A stretch of DNA of 50,579 nucleotides from CAYYTU01 sp964474655 (GTDB lineage: Bacteria; Chloroflexota; Anaerolineae; B4-G1). How positions within the stretch are numbered: position 1 is the first letter of the stretch; each line of letters begins with the position of its first letter. A program made the translations under genes and the position numbers. Shown one piece after another: positions 23,538 through 31,703 of this stretch. The stretch spans positions 1 to 50,579 of the forward strand of contig CAYYTU010000017.1 of the NCBI GenBank assembly GCA_964474655.1. Reading direction: 5' to 3'. The notes beneath the pieces are model-generated. The model saw only the letters and a program-made list of their open reading frames with translations. It was not told where the DNA came from and searched no databases.

Positions 23538-23550
23538 TGTGAGCGTCACA
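23538..23550. promoter_or_regulatory. Perfect 13-base palindrome upstream of the binding-protein gene
   Basis: tgtgagcgtcaca is a TGTGA/TCACA inverted repeat with a 3-base centre. It resembles half-sites of CRP/FNR-family regulators, but the usual spacing is 6 (CRP) or 4 (FNR). It is an operator candidate only. Confidence 0.3.
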
Positions 23551-23660
23551 ATTGCATCAAGGACGAAGTATCACACATCTCTCCCAAAGAGCACTATGCC
23601 TGGGGCCTCGCGAAACAGATAAAAGGTAAGATATGACCCTGATCAGGATGGCGGGTTTTT

Positions 23661-23691
23661 CGACGGGCTTCGGTGTGAGCTCAGCCGAACG
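23661..23691 (+). repeat. Dispersed repeat B, copy 2
   Basis: Matches the minus strand of 18156-18187 at about 27 of 31 positions, with a further weaker match into CAGG-TGAT beyond it. It is intergenic. Confidence 0.65.
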
Positions 23692-23754
23692 AGCCAGGTG
23701 ATGGTCGATCGGGCGAACCCCAAAAGATTCCACCGGCTACGAGTCGTCGGGACG

Positions 23755-24480
23755 TTAGAGCTCGCCCTCGCCACCCAGATATGCCGACTTCACCTGGGGA
23801 TTTGCCATCAACTCTTTGACCGGCCCCTCAATCACCACCTGCCCCGTCTCAATGACGTAGCCACGCTCGGCCACAGAGAAGGCCATCCGTGCATTCTGCT
23901 CCACGATGAGGATGGTCATGCCATCCTCCTCGTTCAATTGGCGAATGACTTCAAAGATCTCCTGCACCAAAAAAGGCGCCAGGCCCATTGAAGGTTCATC
24001 CAGCAAAAGCACCTCTACGTCCGTCATCAAGGCGCGTGCGATGGATAACATCTGACGTTCACCACCGCTGAGCGTGCCCGAAATCTGAGTGGTCCGTTCC
24101 TCAAGCCGGGGGAAGACAGAGAAGACCCATTCCAGGTCTCTTTCAATTCCTTCTCGATCGTGACGGGTGAACGCGCCCATCTTCAGGTTCTCCAACACGG
24201 TAAGCGTGGGGAAAACTTGATGCCCGTCTGGAACCAGAACGAGGCCCTGCGTCACCAATTTGTGAGCAGGTGTACCCTGTATCTCCTCTCCATCCAGGAC
24301 CACTTTCCCAGAGCGAGGCTCCAGGATACCGCTGATCGTCTTCAACGTGGTGGTCTTACCGGCACCGTTAGCTCCGATCATCGTCACGATCTCGCCTTTA
24401 TCCACGCTAAGAGAGACCCCAAAAAGGGCTTGCATATCACCGTAGTAGGTATGAATGTCTTGAACCTCCAATAGCGTCAT
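23755..24480 (-). CDS. livF: Branched-chain-type amino acid ABC transporter ATPase (LivF-like)
   Basis: 241-residue second ATPase of the importer. It has Walker A GANGAGKTT, signature LSGGERQMLSIARAL, Walker B VLLLDEPSMGLAP and switch VEQN, with the short LivF form lacking the LivG insert. AGGAG lies before the ATG. Unlike most liv operons the livF gene comes first here, about 380 bp before the binding-protein gene. A perfect consensus promoter and two palindromes lie in its leader. Confidence 0.93.
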   Translation of the reverse strand: MTLLEVQDIHTYYGDMQALFGVSLSVDKGEIVTMIGANGAGKTTTLKTISGILEPRSGKVVLDGEEIQGTPAHKLVTQGLVLVPDGHQVFPTLTVLENLKMGAFTRHDREGIERDLEWVFSVFPRLEERTTQISGTLSGGERQMLSIARALMTDVEVLLLDEPSMGLAPFLVQEIFEVIRQLNEEDGMTILIVEQNARMAFSVAERGYVIETGQVVIEGPVKELMANPQVKSAYLGGEGEL

Positions 24481-24545
24481 AGACGTTTATCTCCTTGTCA
24501 GGTAAGCGTCGGGCAGGGGAGCCCAACTTGGTGAAATAGAGGAGG

Positions 24546-24574
24546 ATAGGTAAAATTACCTAAAATCATATGAT
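24546..24574. promoter_or_regulatory. Two palindromes in the livF leader
   Basis: taggtaaaattaccta (24546-24561, TAGGTAA/TTACCTA around two bases) and aatcatatgatt (24563-24574, perfect) lie downstream of the livF promoter. They are candidate operators for an unknown regulator. Confidence 0.45.
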
Positions 24575-24589
24575 TCAAAAGACGGGTGG

Positions 24590-24618
24590 GATTATAGCGC
24601 CTCAATTTACTACTGTCA
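24590..24618 (-). promoter_or_regulatory. Perfect consensus promoter of livF
   Basis: Minus strand: TTGACA (24618-24613), 17 bp, TATAAT (24595-24590). Start expected near 24583, giving a leader of about 100 bases. Confidence 0.85.
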
Positions 24619-24708
24619 AGTTAAGCTTCGCCGACTCTTTCCTGAAGCAGTCGGGCCAGCCCAACAGCCAATCTCTGGCTAGGGCGCTTTTTCCTAACCC
24701 CCTCTTTT

Positions 24709-25869
24709 TTATTTCAGCTTTTCCTCGCCGGCGAACTCGCGATAGGGACTCAACTCCTCAAGCGTCTCCTCATCCTCCGGCGTCAGCTCGCTCTGTACCA
24801 TCCGCGAAAGCAACGACCCGACCCCGGGGCCCAGCATAAAGCCCTGGCCACACATCCCGACGGCATAGGCGTACCCCTCCAGCTCTTTCGACCAGCCGAC
24901 GATGGGGAAGCCGTCGGGCGTCATCGGGTAGAGCCCGCGCCAGGTCCGGCGCACGCGGATGTTGGCCAGCTTCGGCATCAGCCCCACCATCCGCGGGGCG
25001 ACCATCGGCAGGAACTCCGACGTCTCCCGGCGATCGGTGCCCACGATTGGCGGTTCCGGCGTGATGCAGAAGACCACAGCCCCGGTTCCGTGCTGGTAGA
25101 AGTAGTAGTTCTTCGACCCTTCGGCGGGGCGAATGTCGACCACCATCGGTTCCACAAAGCGCTCCACCGGCTCGGTGATGCCTGCCTCGTGGCTATCGGG
25201 CACGACCGGCACGTCCAATCCCCCCATCTCGGCCAGCGAACGGGCCCAGGCCCCGGCGGCGTTGATCACTACCTCAGTGGCGTAGCCGCCCTGGTCCGTG
25301 CGCACGCCGACGACCTTGCCTCGGCGGCGAATGATGCCCGTCACCCGCTCGCCGAAGCGGAACGTAGCTCCGCGCTCCTTCGCCCGGGTGTAGAACGCGT
25401 GGGCACTCAACAAGGGCGACGCCGACCCGTCGTTGGGCGAGTAGGTGCCGCCGATCAAGTGCTTGGGGTTCAGATCGGGGATCACGTCCAGTAGCTCGTC
25501 CCGCTCCAGCCAGTGGATGTCCAGTCCATAGGACTGCTGGACTTTCAGCAGGTCCTTGAGGATACACTCTTCGCGCTCGCGATAGGCGACGAACGAATAG
25601 CCGCCCCGGTGCCACTCAATGTCATCGCCATAGGTCTCCTCCCAGGTGGAGAAGACGTCCAGCGACTTGAGACAAAGTCGAATCTTCGAGGGGGCCGAGT
25701 GTGTGGCCCGAATCCCTCCGATGGCCGCCTTGTTGGACCCCTGGCCCGGACTGGCGAACTGGTCGATCACCAACGGCTCCAGCCCGGCCTTGGCCAGGAA
25801 AAAGGCCGTCGGCAACCCCACACTCCCGGCACCCACGATCACGGCATCGTAAACCTTCGTGGTCATCAT
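24709..25869 (-). CDS. DAO-family FAD oxidoreductase, second paralogue
   Basis: 386-residue flavoprotein of the sarcosine oxidase beta/D-amino-acid oxidase superfamily. The nucleotide site is DAVIVGAGSVGLPTAFFLAKAG near residues 8-29; later landmarks are SNKAAIGGIRATHSAPSKIRL, VVINAAGAWARSLAEMGGLDVPV and RRTWRGLYPMTPDGFPIVG, then AVGMCGQGFMLGPGVG. It differs clearly from the enzyme at 15.8 kb, so they are not recent duplicates. It starts 21 bases behind the MFS gene, so it is probably in one operon with the SoxA-like subunit, its likely electron-transfer partner. Two adjacent ATG codons follow AGGAGG; either may be used. Confidence 0.87.
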   Translation of the reverse strand: MMTTKVYDAVIVGAGSVGLPTAFFLAKAGLEPLVIDQFASPGQGSNKAAIGGIRATHSAPSKIRLCLKSLDVFSTWEETYGDDIEWHRGGYSFVAYREREECILKDLLKVQQSYGLDIHWLERDELLDVIPDLNPKHLIGGTYSPNDGSASPLLSAHAFYTRAKERGATFRFGERVTGIIRRRGKVVGVRTDQGGYATEVVINAAGAWARSLAEMGGLDVPVVPDSHEAGITEPVERFVEPMVVDIRPAEGSKNYYFYQHGTGAVVFCITPEPPIVGTDRRETSEFLPMVAPRMVGLMPKLANIRVRRTWRGLYPMTPDGFPIVGWSKELEGYAYAVGMCGQGFMLGPGVGSLLSRMVQSELTPEDEETLEELSPYREFAGEEKLK

Positions 25870-25890
25870 ACCTCCTAGCTCAGCTCAACG

Positions 25891-27078
25891 CTAACCACTG
25901 CTTGTCCATTGCCCGTCGATCAAGAGACTCGCTAACACCAACATCACCAATGAGAGACCGGCGCCGACGTAGAAGACGGTTCCGATCCCATACAGTCCAT
26001 ACACCCACCCCATCAGCGGCGGCCCCAACGTCTGGCCGAGCCGCAGCGTCATACTGTTCAGAGCCATAAACATCGCCCGATACTCGATCGGCGCAGCGCC
26101 GGCCAACAACGTCTGCAGAATGGGGATGTTCAATCCCTGCGCCACGCCGAACAACAGGGTAGGGATCACCATCATCCCCAGCCCCGGGACCAGCGGGATC
26201 AGCGCCAGCGACGCCGCGTAGAGCCCAAAGGCGACCAGAAGCACCGTTCGCTCCGAGCGGGCGGACGACAGCCGCCCCAGCTGCGAAGACGCCAGGGCCG
26301 TCGCCAGCGACATCGCGGACATCATCAGCCCGATGACGAAAGATGAGGCGCGAAAGGCGCTTTCCATCAGAAACGGTACGTAAGTCAGGTAAGAGCCATA
26401 CAGCACCAGGAACGTCACCAGAATCAGGAGCAGCAAGCCAATCACGCGCCGATCCCGAAGGCCCTCCCAAACCGCCCGAAAGTAGAACCGGATGCGCTGC
26501 TCACACGTCGGGTCCCGCGTCTCCAGCGCCAGAAGCACCAGCAGTCCGATCGGAATCGCCAGCACCGGCAGGACGAAGGGCCAATACCAGCCGAACGTAG
26601 CCAAAGCGCCGCCGAGGGCCGGATACGCCGCCGTCCCCACGCTGAGCACGCTGGCGTTGTATCCCATCGCCGCCGCGCGATCTTCGCCCTTGTAAAGGTC
26701 ACCGATCAGGGTGACGTTCAGCGTGCCCAGCGACGCGGCCCCCACGCCTTGCAAGACGCGCAGCCCCAGCAGCAGGTCGAAGTCGCGGGCCAGGGCACAC
26801 GCGCCACCGGCCAGGCCGAACAGGAGCAGCGAGGGCACCAGGATCACCTTCCGCCCCCACCAGTCGGCCAGCGCGCCCAGCACCGGGGTCAGGATGACGC
26901 CCGGCAGTGTGAACGCTGTGATCAGCCCGCCGACCGCCTGCGAGGACAAATCCAGCGCACGACCGATCTCCGGGAAAGCAGGTGTGACACTCGCGATCCC
27001 CAGCACGGCCATCAACGTAACCCCCAGAACGATCTGGAGGTCACGATCCCAGAAGATGGTCGAGGTATGCTTTGCCAT
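25891..27078 (-). CDS. Major facilitator superfamily transporter
   Basis: 395-residue carrier with 12 predicted membrane helices. The MFS motif A is seen between helices 2 and 3 (GALADWWGRKVILVPS), and helix 5 has a motif-C-like GGALATFGWYWPFVLP, typical of drug:H+ antiporter-type members. The substrate is unknown; its position between the SoxA-like and DAO genes suggests it carries a substrate or product of that enzyme, or it may be an unrelated exporter. No strong ribosome site is visible before the ATG. Confidence 0.9.
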   Translation of the reverse strand: MAKHTSTIFWDRDLQIVLGVTLMAVLGIASVTPAFPEIGRALDLSSQAVGGLITAFTLPGVILTPVLGALADWWGRKVILVPSLLLFGLAGGACALARDFDLLLGLRVLQGVGAASLGTLNVTLIGDLYKGEDRAAAMGYNASVLSVGTAAYPALGGALATFGWYWPFVLPVLAIPIGLLVLLALETRDPTCEQRIRFYFRAVWEGLRDRRVIGLLLLILVTFLVLYGSYLTYVPFLMESAFRASSFVIGLMMSAMSLATALASSQLGRLSSARSERTVLLVAFGLYAASLALIPLVPGLGMMVIPTLLFGVAQGLNIPILQTLLAGAAPIEYRAMFMALNSMTLRLGQTLGPPLMGWVYGLYGIGTVFYVGAGLSLVMLVLASLLIDGQWTSSG

Positions 27079-27228
27079 AGACGTGACTTCGTGCGACCTG
27101 CGTGACGTCTTACGCTACTCGCCCGCGTAGAAGACGTGATAGATAAACCTGGCAAGAGAAAAAGATTCGCGCCCAACGACTCTTCATCATCAAAGCCTTC
27201 CTGATCAAAGAAGCCGGTTTTCTCCCAT

Positions 27229-29355
27229 CTACATCCCGCCCTCGTGGGCATCAGTGGCGTGTGTGATAGCCTCTTCCTCGACCAGTCCCTCGCCGACGCC
27301 GGCGAAGACGCCCAGCGGCACCTCGATGAAGAGCGGGCGCTGCGTGTTCTCCCTCACCTCGTCGAGCGATACGCCCTCGGCGCGGAAGAGACGCCTGATC
27401 AGCGTGGTGCACGTCTTGCCGCCACAGGCGCCCATCCCAGCCCGCGTCACGGCCTTGATGTGATTCATATCGCGGATACCGGAGCGGATCAGCTCGCGGA
27501 TCTCGCCGGCCGTCACCCGCTCGCAGCGGCAGATGACCTCGTCGTCGGCGATGCGCTCGACGGGCTTCTCCAGCGGCTCGCTGACCCACGGATCCTGCAC
27601 GCGGATGCCCGCGATGCGCTTGGCGATCTCGTGTGGCGCCTTCACCCGCACCAGAAGCGCCCGGTCCGCGAAGCGCGGCGCCCGCACCTTCACCACCTCG
27701 ACGTTGCCCAGCACCGTGCCCTCGGTATCGAGCACCGTCACCACATCGCCCGCGTCGATCGTCTCCTCCGGGAACTCATAGGGGATCGTCACCGTCGGAT
27801 AGTCATCGTCCTTGCGATAGTCCACCAGAGTGACAGCCAGCCCCGGGCAAATGGCCACGCACTGCTCGCATCCGATGCAATCCTCGCCGATGTACTCCGG
27901 CAGGCCGCGCAGGTCGTCCTCCTCGATCACGATACACTCCTGCGGACAGACCGACGTGCACGGATTGCATGGGATCTCCTGGGCACAATGGAGCACGGGG
28001 AAGACCTCCTGTTCCTGCTCTGGAATATCCTCAGTGACGACAGCGCCAGGGCGAGATTTGAGGATCTCAGCCGTGCGGTGCCATTCCGGCGGCACATCGC
28101 CCACGTCGCGGCCCAGCGCCTCGGCGATCTCTAACCCGCGGATGCGCCCGGTGAACATCGCCGCCGACGCCTCGGCGATCTCCTCGGCGTCCCCGGCCGC
28201 GTAGACCGGCAGACCAAACCGCTCGGCCTTCTCCACGAACTCGTCCACCGGGTCCAGCCCCACAGCGATCAACACCGTGTCGCAGTCGAACGTCTTCTCC
28301 GTATCCGGGATCGGGTTCCAATGCTCTTCGATCTGCCCGATGGTGACCGATTCCACTTGATCCTCGCCGTTGGCGCTGAGGATGGTGTGCGAGGTGTAGA
28401 TTGGAACGCCCAGACGGGTCAGCTTGTCCTTGTGGACCTTGTAACCGCCGCACTCGGGCAGTGCCTCGCAAAGCCCCACCACCTGAATCCCGGCCTGGAG
28501 CGCGTGGTAGCCCGCGATCAGCCCGACGTTGCCGCCGCCGACGATAAAGAGCCGCTCAGAGGCCTGTACCAGATCGCGATTGACCAGCGTCTGAAAGGCC
28601 CCCGCGCCGTAGACGCCCGGCAGCGTGTTCCCCTTGAAGGCCAGCGACTTCTCCCGTGCCCCAGTCGCCACCAGCAGAATCTGAGGCCGGATCAGGACGT
28701 AATGCCCCTCGCGCAGCACGCCCACCTTGCGATCGGAATAGACTGCCAGGGCCGTGGTATCGAGCCAGACCTGGATGTTCTCGTATTTGTTGACCTCATC
28801 CTCTAGTTTCTGTGCGATATCGATGCCGCGCGTCCCGGCGTAGCAGGCATCGATGGAGCCGAAGAACTTATGCGTCTGGAGCACCAGTTTGCCCCCCAGA
28901 CGGTGCTTATCGTCCACGATCAGCGCCCGCACGCCGGCCTTGCCCAGCTCGATCGCCGCCGAAAGCCCGGCCGGCCCGCCGCCGATGATCAGACACTCCA
29001 CATCGACGGTCTTGATCTCCTGCATCTCAGGTGCACTTGCGACCTCGGGCAGCTCCGGCTTGCCCTCCATCGGCTCGACCCGCATCCCCGGCTCCACCGG
29101 CACCATACAGGACTTGACCGGCAACCCATCGGCCATCACCAGGCACTGGGCACACTGTCCATTGGCGCAAAAGATACCCTGAGGGGCCTCATCCTTATGG
29201 TGGTGACCAAAGATGCGCACCCCGTTAGCAAAAAGGGCCGAGGCGATGGTCTCCCCTTTCTGAGCCGTCATCGTCTGGCCCTGCCAAGTAAACTCGACTG
29301 TCTCCCGCTCGCCCACCGGGAGGATAGGATGTTCGCGAACGCGATATTCTGCCAT
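27229..29355 (-). CDS. SoxA/HcnAB-like FAD and iron-sulfur oxidoreductase subunit
   Basis: 708-residue electron-transfer flavoprotein that fuses parts that are separate chains in many relatives. Order: [2Fe-2S] ferredoxin-like domain with Cys63, Cys68, Cys71 and Cys83; FAD/NAD disulfide-oxidoreductase domain beginning VECLIIGGGPAGLSAAIELGKAG (residues 119-141); a two-[4Fe-4S] ferredoxin insert (CNPCTSVCPQEC and CIGCEQCVAICPG, about 465-520); and a C-terminal BFD-like [2Fe-2S] domain (CRCERVTAGEIRE to ACGGKTC, about 605-660). Similar subunits occur in HcnABC, opine oxidases, heterotetrameric sarcosine oxidase and archaeal dye-linked proline dehydrogenases. The [4Fe-4S] clusters suggest electrons go to ferredoxin or a quinone chain rather than oxygen. 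The DAO enzyme two genes downstream is the likely catalytic partner. Confidence 0.88.
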   Translation of the reverse strand: MAEYRVREHPILPVGERETVEFTWQGQTMTAQKGETIASALFANGVRIFGHHHKDEAPQGIFCANGQCAQCLVMADGLPVKSCMVPVEPGMRVEPMEGKPELPEVASAPEMQEIKTVDVECLIIGGGPAGLSAAIELGKAGVRALIVDDKHRLGGKLVLQTHKFFGSIDACYAGTRGIDIAQKLEDEVNKYENIQVWLDTTALAVYSDRKVGVLREGHYVLIRPQILLVATGAREKSLAFKGNTLPGVYGAGAFQTLVNRDLVQASERLFIVGGGNVGLIAGYHALQAGIQVVGLCEALPECGGYKVHKDKLTRLGVPIYTSHTILSANGEDQVESVTIGQIEEHWNPIPDTEKTFDCDTVLIAVGLDPVDEFVEKAERFGLPVYAAGDAEEIAEASAAMFTGRIRGLEIAEALGRDVGDVPPEWHRTAEILKSRPGAVVTEDIPEQEQEVFPVLHCAQEIPCNPCTSVCPQECIVIEEDDLRGLPEYIGEDCIGCEQCVAICPGLAVTLVDYRKDDDYPTVTIPYEFPEETIDAGDVVTVLDTEGTVLGNVEVVKVRAPRFADRALLVRVKAPHEIAKRIAGIRVQDPWVSEPLEKPVERIADDEVICRCERVTAGEIRELIRSGIRDMNHIKAVTRAGMGACGGKTCTTLIRRLFRAEGVSLDEVRENTQRPLFIEVPLGVFAGVGEGLVEEEAITHATDAHEGGM

Positions 29356-29434
29356 AGGCTCCTCTCTTACTTAATCTGCGGCGAACCCGTTTGTTCGTTC
29401 AGCGGTTGCCAAACCCGACTTCCAAATCGATCTT

Positions 29435-29463
29435 ATTATAGGTCCGAACGCGATGCAAGGCAA
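29435..29463 (-). promoter_or_regulatory. Promoter of the SoxA-like operon
   Basis: Minus strand: TTGCCT (29463-29458), 17 bp, perfect TATAAT (29440-29435). It is divergent from the purB promoter. Confidence 0.65.
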
Positions 29464-29470
29464 AATCGAC

Positions 29471-29499
29471 TTCACTTCTGTTCCCACCTGGGGTACAAT
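29471..29499 (+). promoter_or_regulatory. Promoter of purB
   Basis: TTCACT (29471-29476), 17 bp, TACAAT (29494-29499). The leader to the ATG at 29539 is about 33 bases. Confidence 0.55.
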
Positions 29500-29538
29500 G
29501 ACGCCACGTTTGTTTCCATCAACGAGGAGAGTCGACCT

Positions 29539-30960
29539 ATGGCACCTCAGCTCGTGACCCACGAGACCTATCTCTCGCCGTTCACCTGGCGCTATGGATC
29601 CAAGGCGATGCGCACGATCTGGAGCGAGGCCCACAAACACCGGCTCTGGCGCCGCGTCTGGGTCGCTCTGGCGGCAGCGCAACACCAGGCCGGGCTGGTC
29701 ACCGCCGAGCAGCTGGCCGAGCTGCGGGCGCACGCGGAGGACGTCGACCTGGCCCGCGCCGCCGAGATTGAGGCCGAGATCCACCACGACCTGATGGCTG
29801 AGCTGCGCACCTTCGCCGAGCAATGCCCCCAGGGCGGCGCCGTGCTCCACCTGGGCGCCACCAGCGCCGACATCCAGGACAACGCCGACGTGCTGCGGCT
29901 CCGGGAGGCGCTCGCGCTGCTGGAGGAGCGTCTCAGCACCGTGCTGGCCGATCTGACCACGTGCATCGAAGCGCACGCCGAGCACGTCTGTATGGGCTTC
30001 ACCCACCTCCAGCCCGCCGAACCGACCACCGTCGGCTACCGGCTGGCCGGCTACGCCCAGGATCTGCTGGAGAACCTGCGCCAGCTCCGACACGTGCGTG
30101 ACCAGCTGAAGGGCAAAGGATTCAAGGGCGCCGTAGGCACCGCCGCCTCCTATGCGGCCTTGCTGGACGGCACGGGGATGACGCCGGGCGAAATGGAGGC
30201 CCGCGCGTTGGAGGGGCTCGGCCTGGAGGCCTTCCCGATCGCCACGCAGGTCTATCCGCGCCAGCAGGACTACCGGGTGCTGACCACGCTAGCGGGGTTG
30301 GCGGCCTCGCTCTACCGCTTCGCCTTCGATCTGCGGCTGTTGCAGTCGCCGCCGCTGGGCGAGTGGAGCGAGCCGTTCGGCGCCAAGCAGGTCGGCTCGT
30401 CGGCCATGCCCTTCAAGCGGAATCCCGTCAACGCCGAGAATATGGACAGCTTAGCACGCTACGTCGCCGCGTTGCCCCGGGTGGCCTGGGATAACGCCGC
30501 GCACAGCCTGCTGGAACGCACGCTGGACGATTCGGCCAATCGACGCCTGGTGCTGCCCAACGCGTTCCTGGCCTGCGACGAGTTGCTGCGCCGCACCCAT
30601 CGCATCCTGAAGGATCTGCGCATCTACGACGGGGCCATCGCAAAGAACCTGGACGCCTACGGGACCCTCGCCGCCACCGAGCGGCTGCTGATGGCACTGG
30701 CCCGCGAAGGCGCCGACCGTCAGGCGATGCACGAGGTGATCCGTCAGCACGCGATGGCGGCCTGGCGGGCCGTCCAACAAGGGCAGGCCAACCCGCTCCC
30801 CGATCGCTTGAGCGCCGATCCCGAGATCCTGCGCTATCTGCCGGAGGAGCGCGTACGAGAGCTGCTCGACGCTGAGGAACACATCGGGGACGCGCCAGCG
30901 CGGGCGCGAGAGGCTGCCTCGACGATAAACAAGTTTCTAGAAGAAGAGGAGACCATATGA
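29539..30960 (+). CDS. purB: Adenylosuccinate lyase
   Basis: 473-residue member of the fumarase/aspartase superfamily, expected to cleave adenylosuccinate and SAICAR in purine synthesis. The superfamily signature GSSAMPFKRNPVNAE carries the flexible catalytic-loop serine, and THLQPAEPTTVG carries the catalytic histidine. A carboxymuconate cycloisomerase is the main alternative, but the overall sequence favours PurB. The start at 29539 (MAPQLVTHETYLSPFTWRYGS) is chosen because it matches the family N-terminus and a promoter lies just upstream; the reading frame stays open further up only by chance. Its stop overlaps the next ATG (ATGA). Confidence 0.9.
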   Translation: MAPQLVTHETYLSPFTWRYGSKAMRTIWSEAHKHRLWRRVWVALAAAQHQAGLVTAEQLAELRAHAEDVDLARAAEIEAEIHHDLMAELRTFAEQCPQGGAVLHLGATSADIQDNADVLRLREALALLEERLSTVLADLTTCIEAHAEHVCMGFTHLQPAEPTTVGYRLAGYAQDLLENLRQLRHVRDQLKGKGFKGAVGTAASYAALLDGTGMTPGEMEARALEGLGLEAFPIATQVYPRQQDYRVLTTLAGLAASLYRFAFDLRLLQSPPLGEWSEPFGAKQVGSSAMPFKRNPVNAENMDSLARYVAALPRVAWDNAAHSLLERTLDDSANRRLVLPNAFLACDELLRRTHRILKDLRIYDGAIAKNLDAYGTLAATERLLMALAREGADRQAMHEVIRQHAMAAWRAVQQGQANPLPDRLSADPEILRYLPEERVRELLDAEEHIGDAPARAREAASTINKFLEEEETI

Positions 30961-31697
30961 TCGCCACCGGCACCCTCATCAACGTCGTCACCGTCCTTAT
31001 CGGCGGGACGCTGGGCACCTTCCTGGGCGCACGGCTGCCGGAGAGGATCCGTCAGACCGTGATGCACGCCCTGGGCTTGCTGACGCTCGTCATCGGCGTG
31101 CAGCTCTCCTTCGAGGCGGAAAACATCATCATCGTGCTGGGCAGCTTGCTCCTGGGCGGGATCGCGGGGGAGCTGCTGGGTATTGAAGCCGGCATCGACA
31201 GCCTGGGACAGTGGCTGGAGCGCAGCACAAGCAACGATAGCGAGCCGGCCGAGCCGGCCGCGCCAGAAGACGCCCACGCCGGGTCGACCCGCTTCAGCTA
31301 CGCCTTCCTGACCGCAAGTCTCGTTTTCTGCGTCGGGCCGATGACGATCCTGGGCTCCATCCAGGACGGCCTGACCGGCGACTACACGCTGCTGGCGATC
31401 AAATCGACGATGGACGGCTTCGCCGCGCTGGCCTTCGCCTCCACGCTGGGGCCGGGCGTGATCTTCTCAGCGCTGACTGTGCTGGTCTACCAGGGAGCGC
31501 TGACGCTGGGGGCCGGCTGGGCCGATGCCACGCTGACCGATCCGATGATCGCCGAGATGACGGCCACCGGCGGCGTCTTGATGCTGGCGCTGGGGTTCGG
31601 CTTGCTGAAGATCAAGGAGATCCGCACCGGCAATCTCCTGCCCGGCCTCGTCATCGCCCCGATGATCGTCGCCGTGGTCGAACGGTTCTCCGGTTAG
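30957..31697 (+). CDS. DUF554 family membrane protein
   Basis: 246-residue inner-membrane protein with six to seven hydrophobic helices, recognised from the N-terminus GTLINVVTVLIGGTLGTFLGARLPERIRQTVMHALGL and the ASLVFCVGPMTILGSIQDGLTGDYTLLAIKSTMDGFAALAFASTLG core. The family (YdfK in Bacillus) has no firm function; a transport role has been guessed. It overlaps the purB stop by four bases, so it is translationally coupled to purB. A polar segment (ERSTSNDSEPAEPAAPEDAHAG) separates two membrane blocks. Confidence 0.88.
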   Translation: MIATGTLINVVTVLIGGTLGTFLGARLPERIRQTVMHALGLLTLVIGVQLSFEAENIIIVLGSLLLGGIAGELLGIEAGIDSLGQWLERSTSNDSEPAEPAAPEDAHAGSTRFSYAFLTASLVFCVGPMTILGSIQDGLTGDYTLLAIKSTMDGFAALAFASTLGPGVIFSALTVLVYQGALTLGAGWADATLTDPMIAEMTATGGVLMLALGFGLLKIKEIRTGNLLPGLVIAPMIVAVVERFSG

Positions 31698-31703
31698 CAT
31701 CCC

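Larger units (their letters stand above)
23375..23754. other. 380-bp gap between livF and the binding-protein gene
   Basis: No gene supported. It contains a perfect TGTGA-gcg-TCACA palindrome (23538-23550), beside it a ctgtcc/ggacag hairpin, and repeat B copy 2 (23661-23691). A weak minus-strand promoter candidate (TTGAGT, 16 bp, TATAGA) lies near 23455-23483. Confidence 0.45.

Noticed and set aside
28870..29538. Upstream extension of the purB frame
   Set aside because: The extension overlaps the SoxA-like gene on the other strand and the divergent promoters; the PurB family N-terminus begins at 29539.
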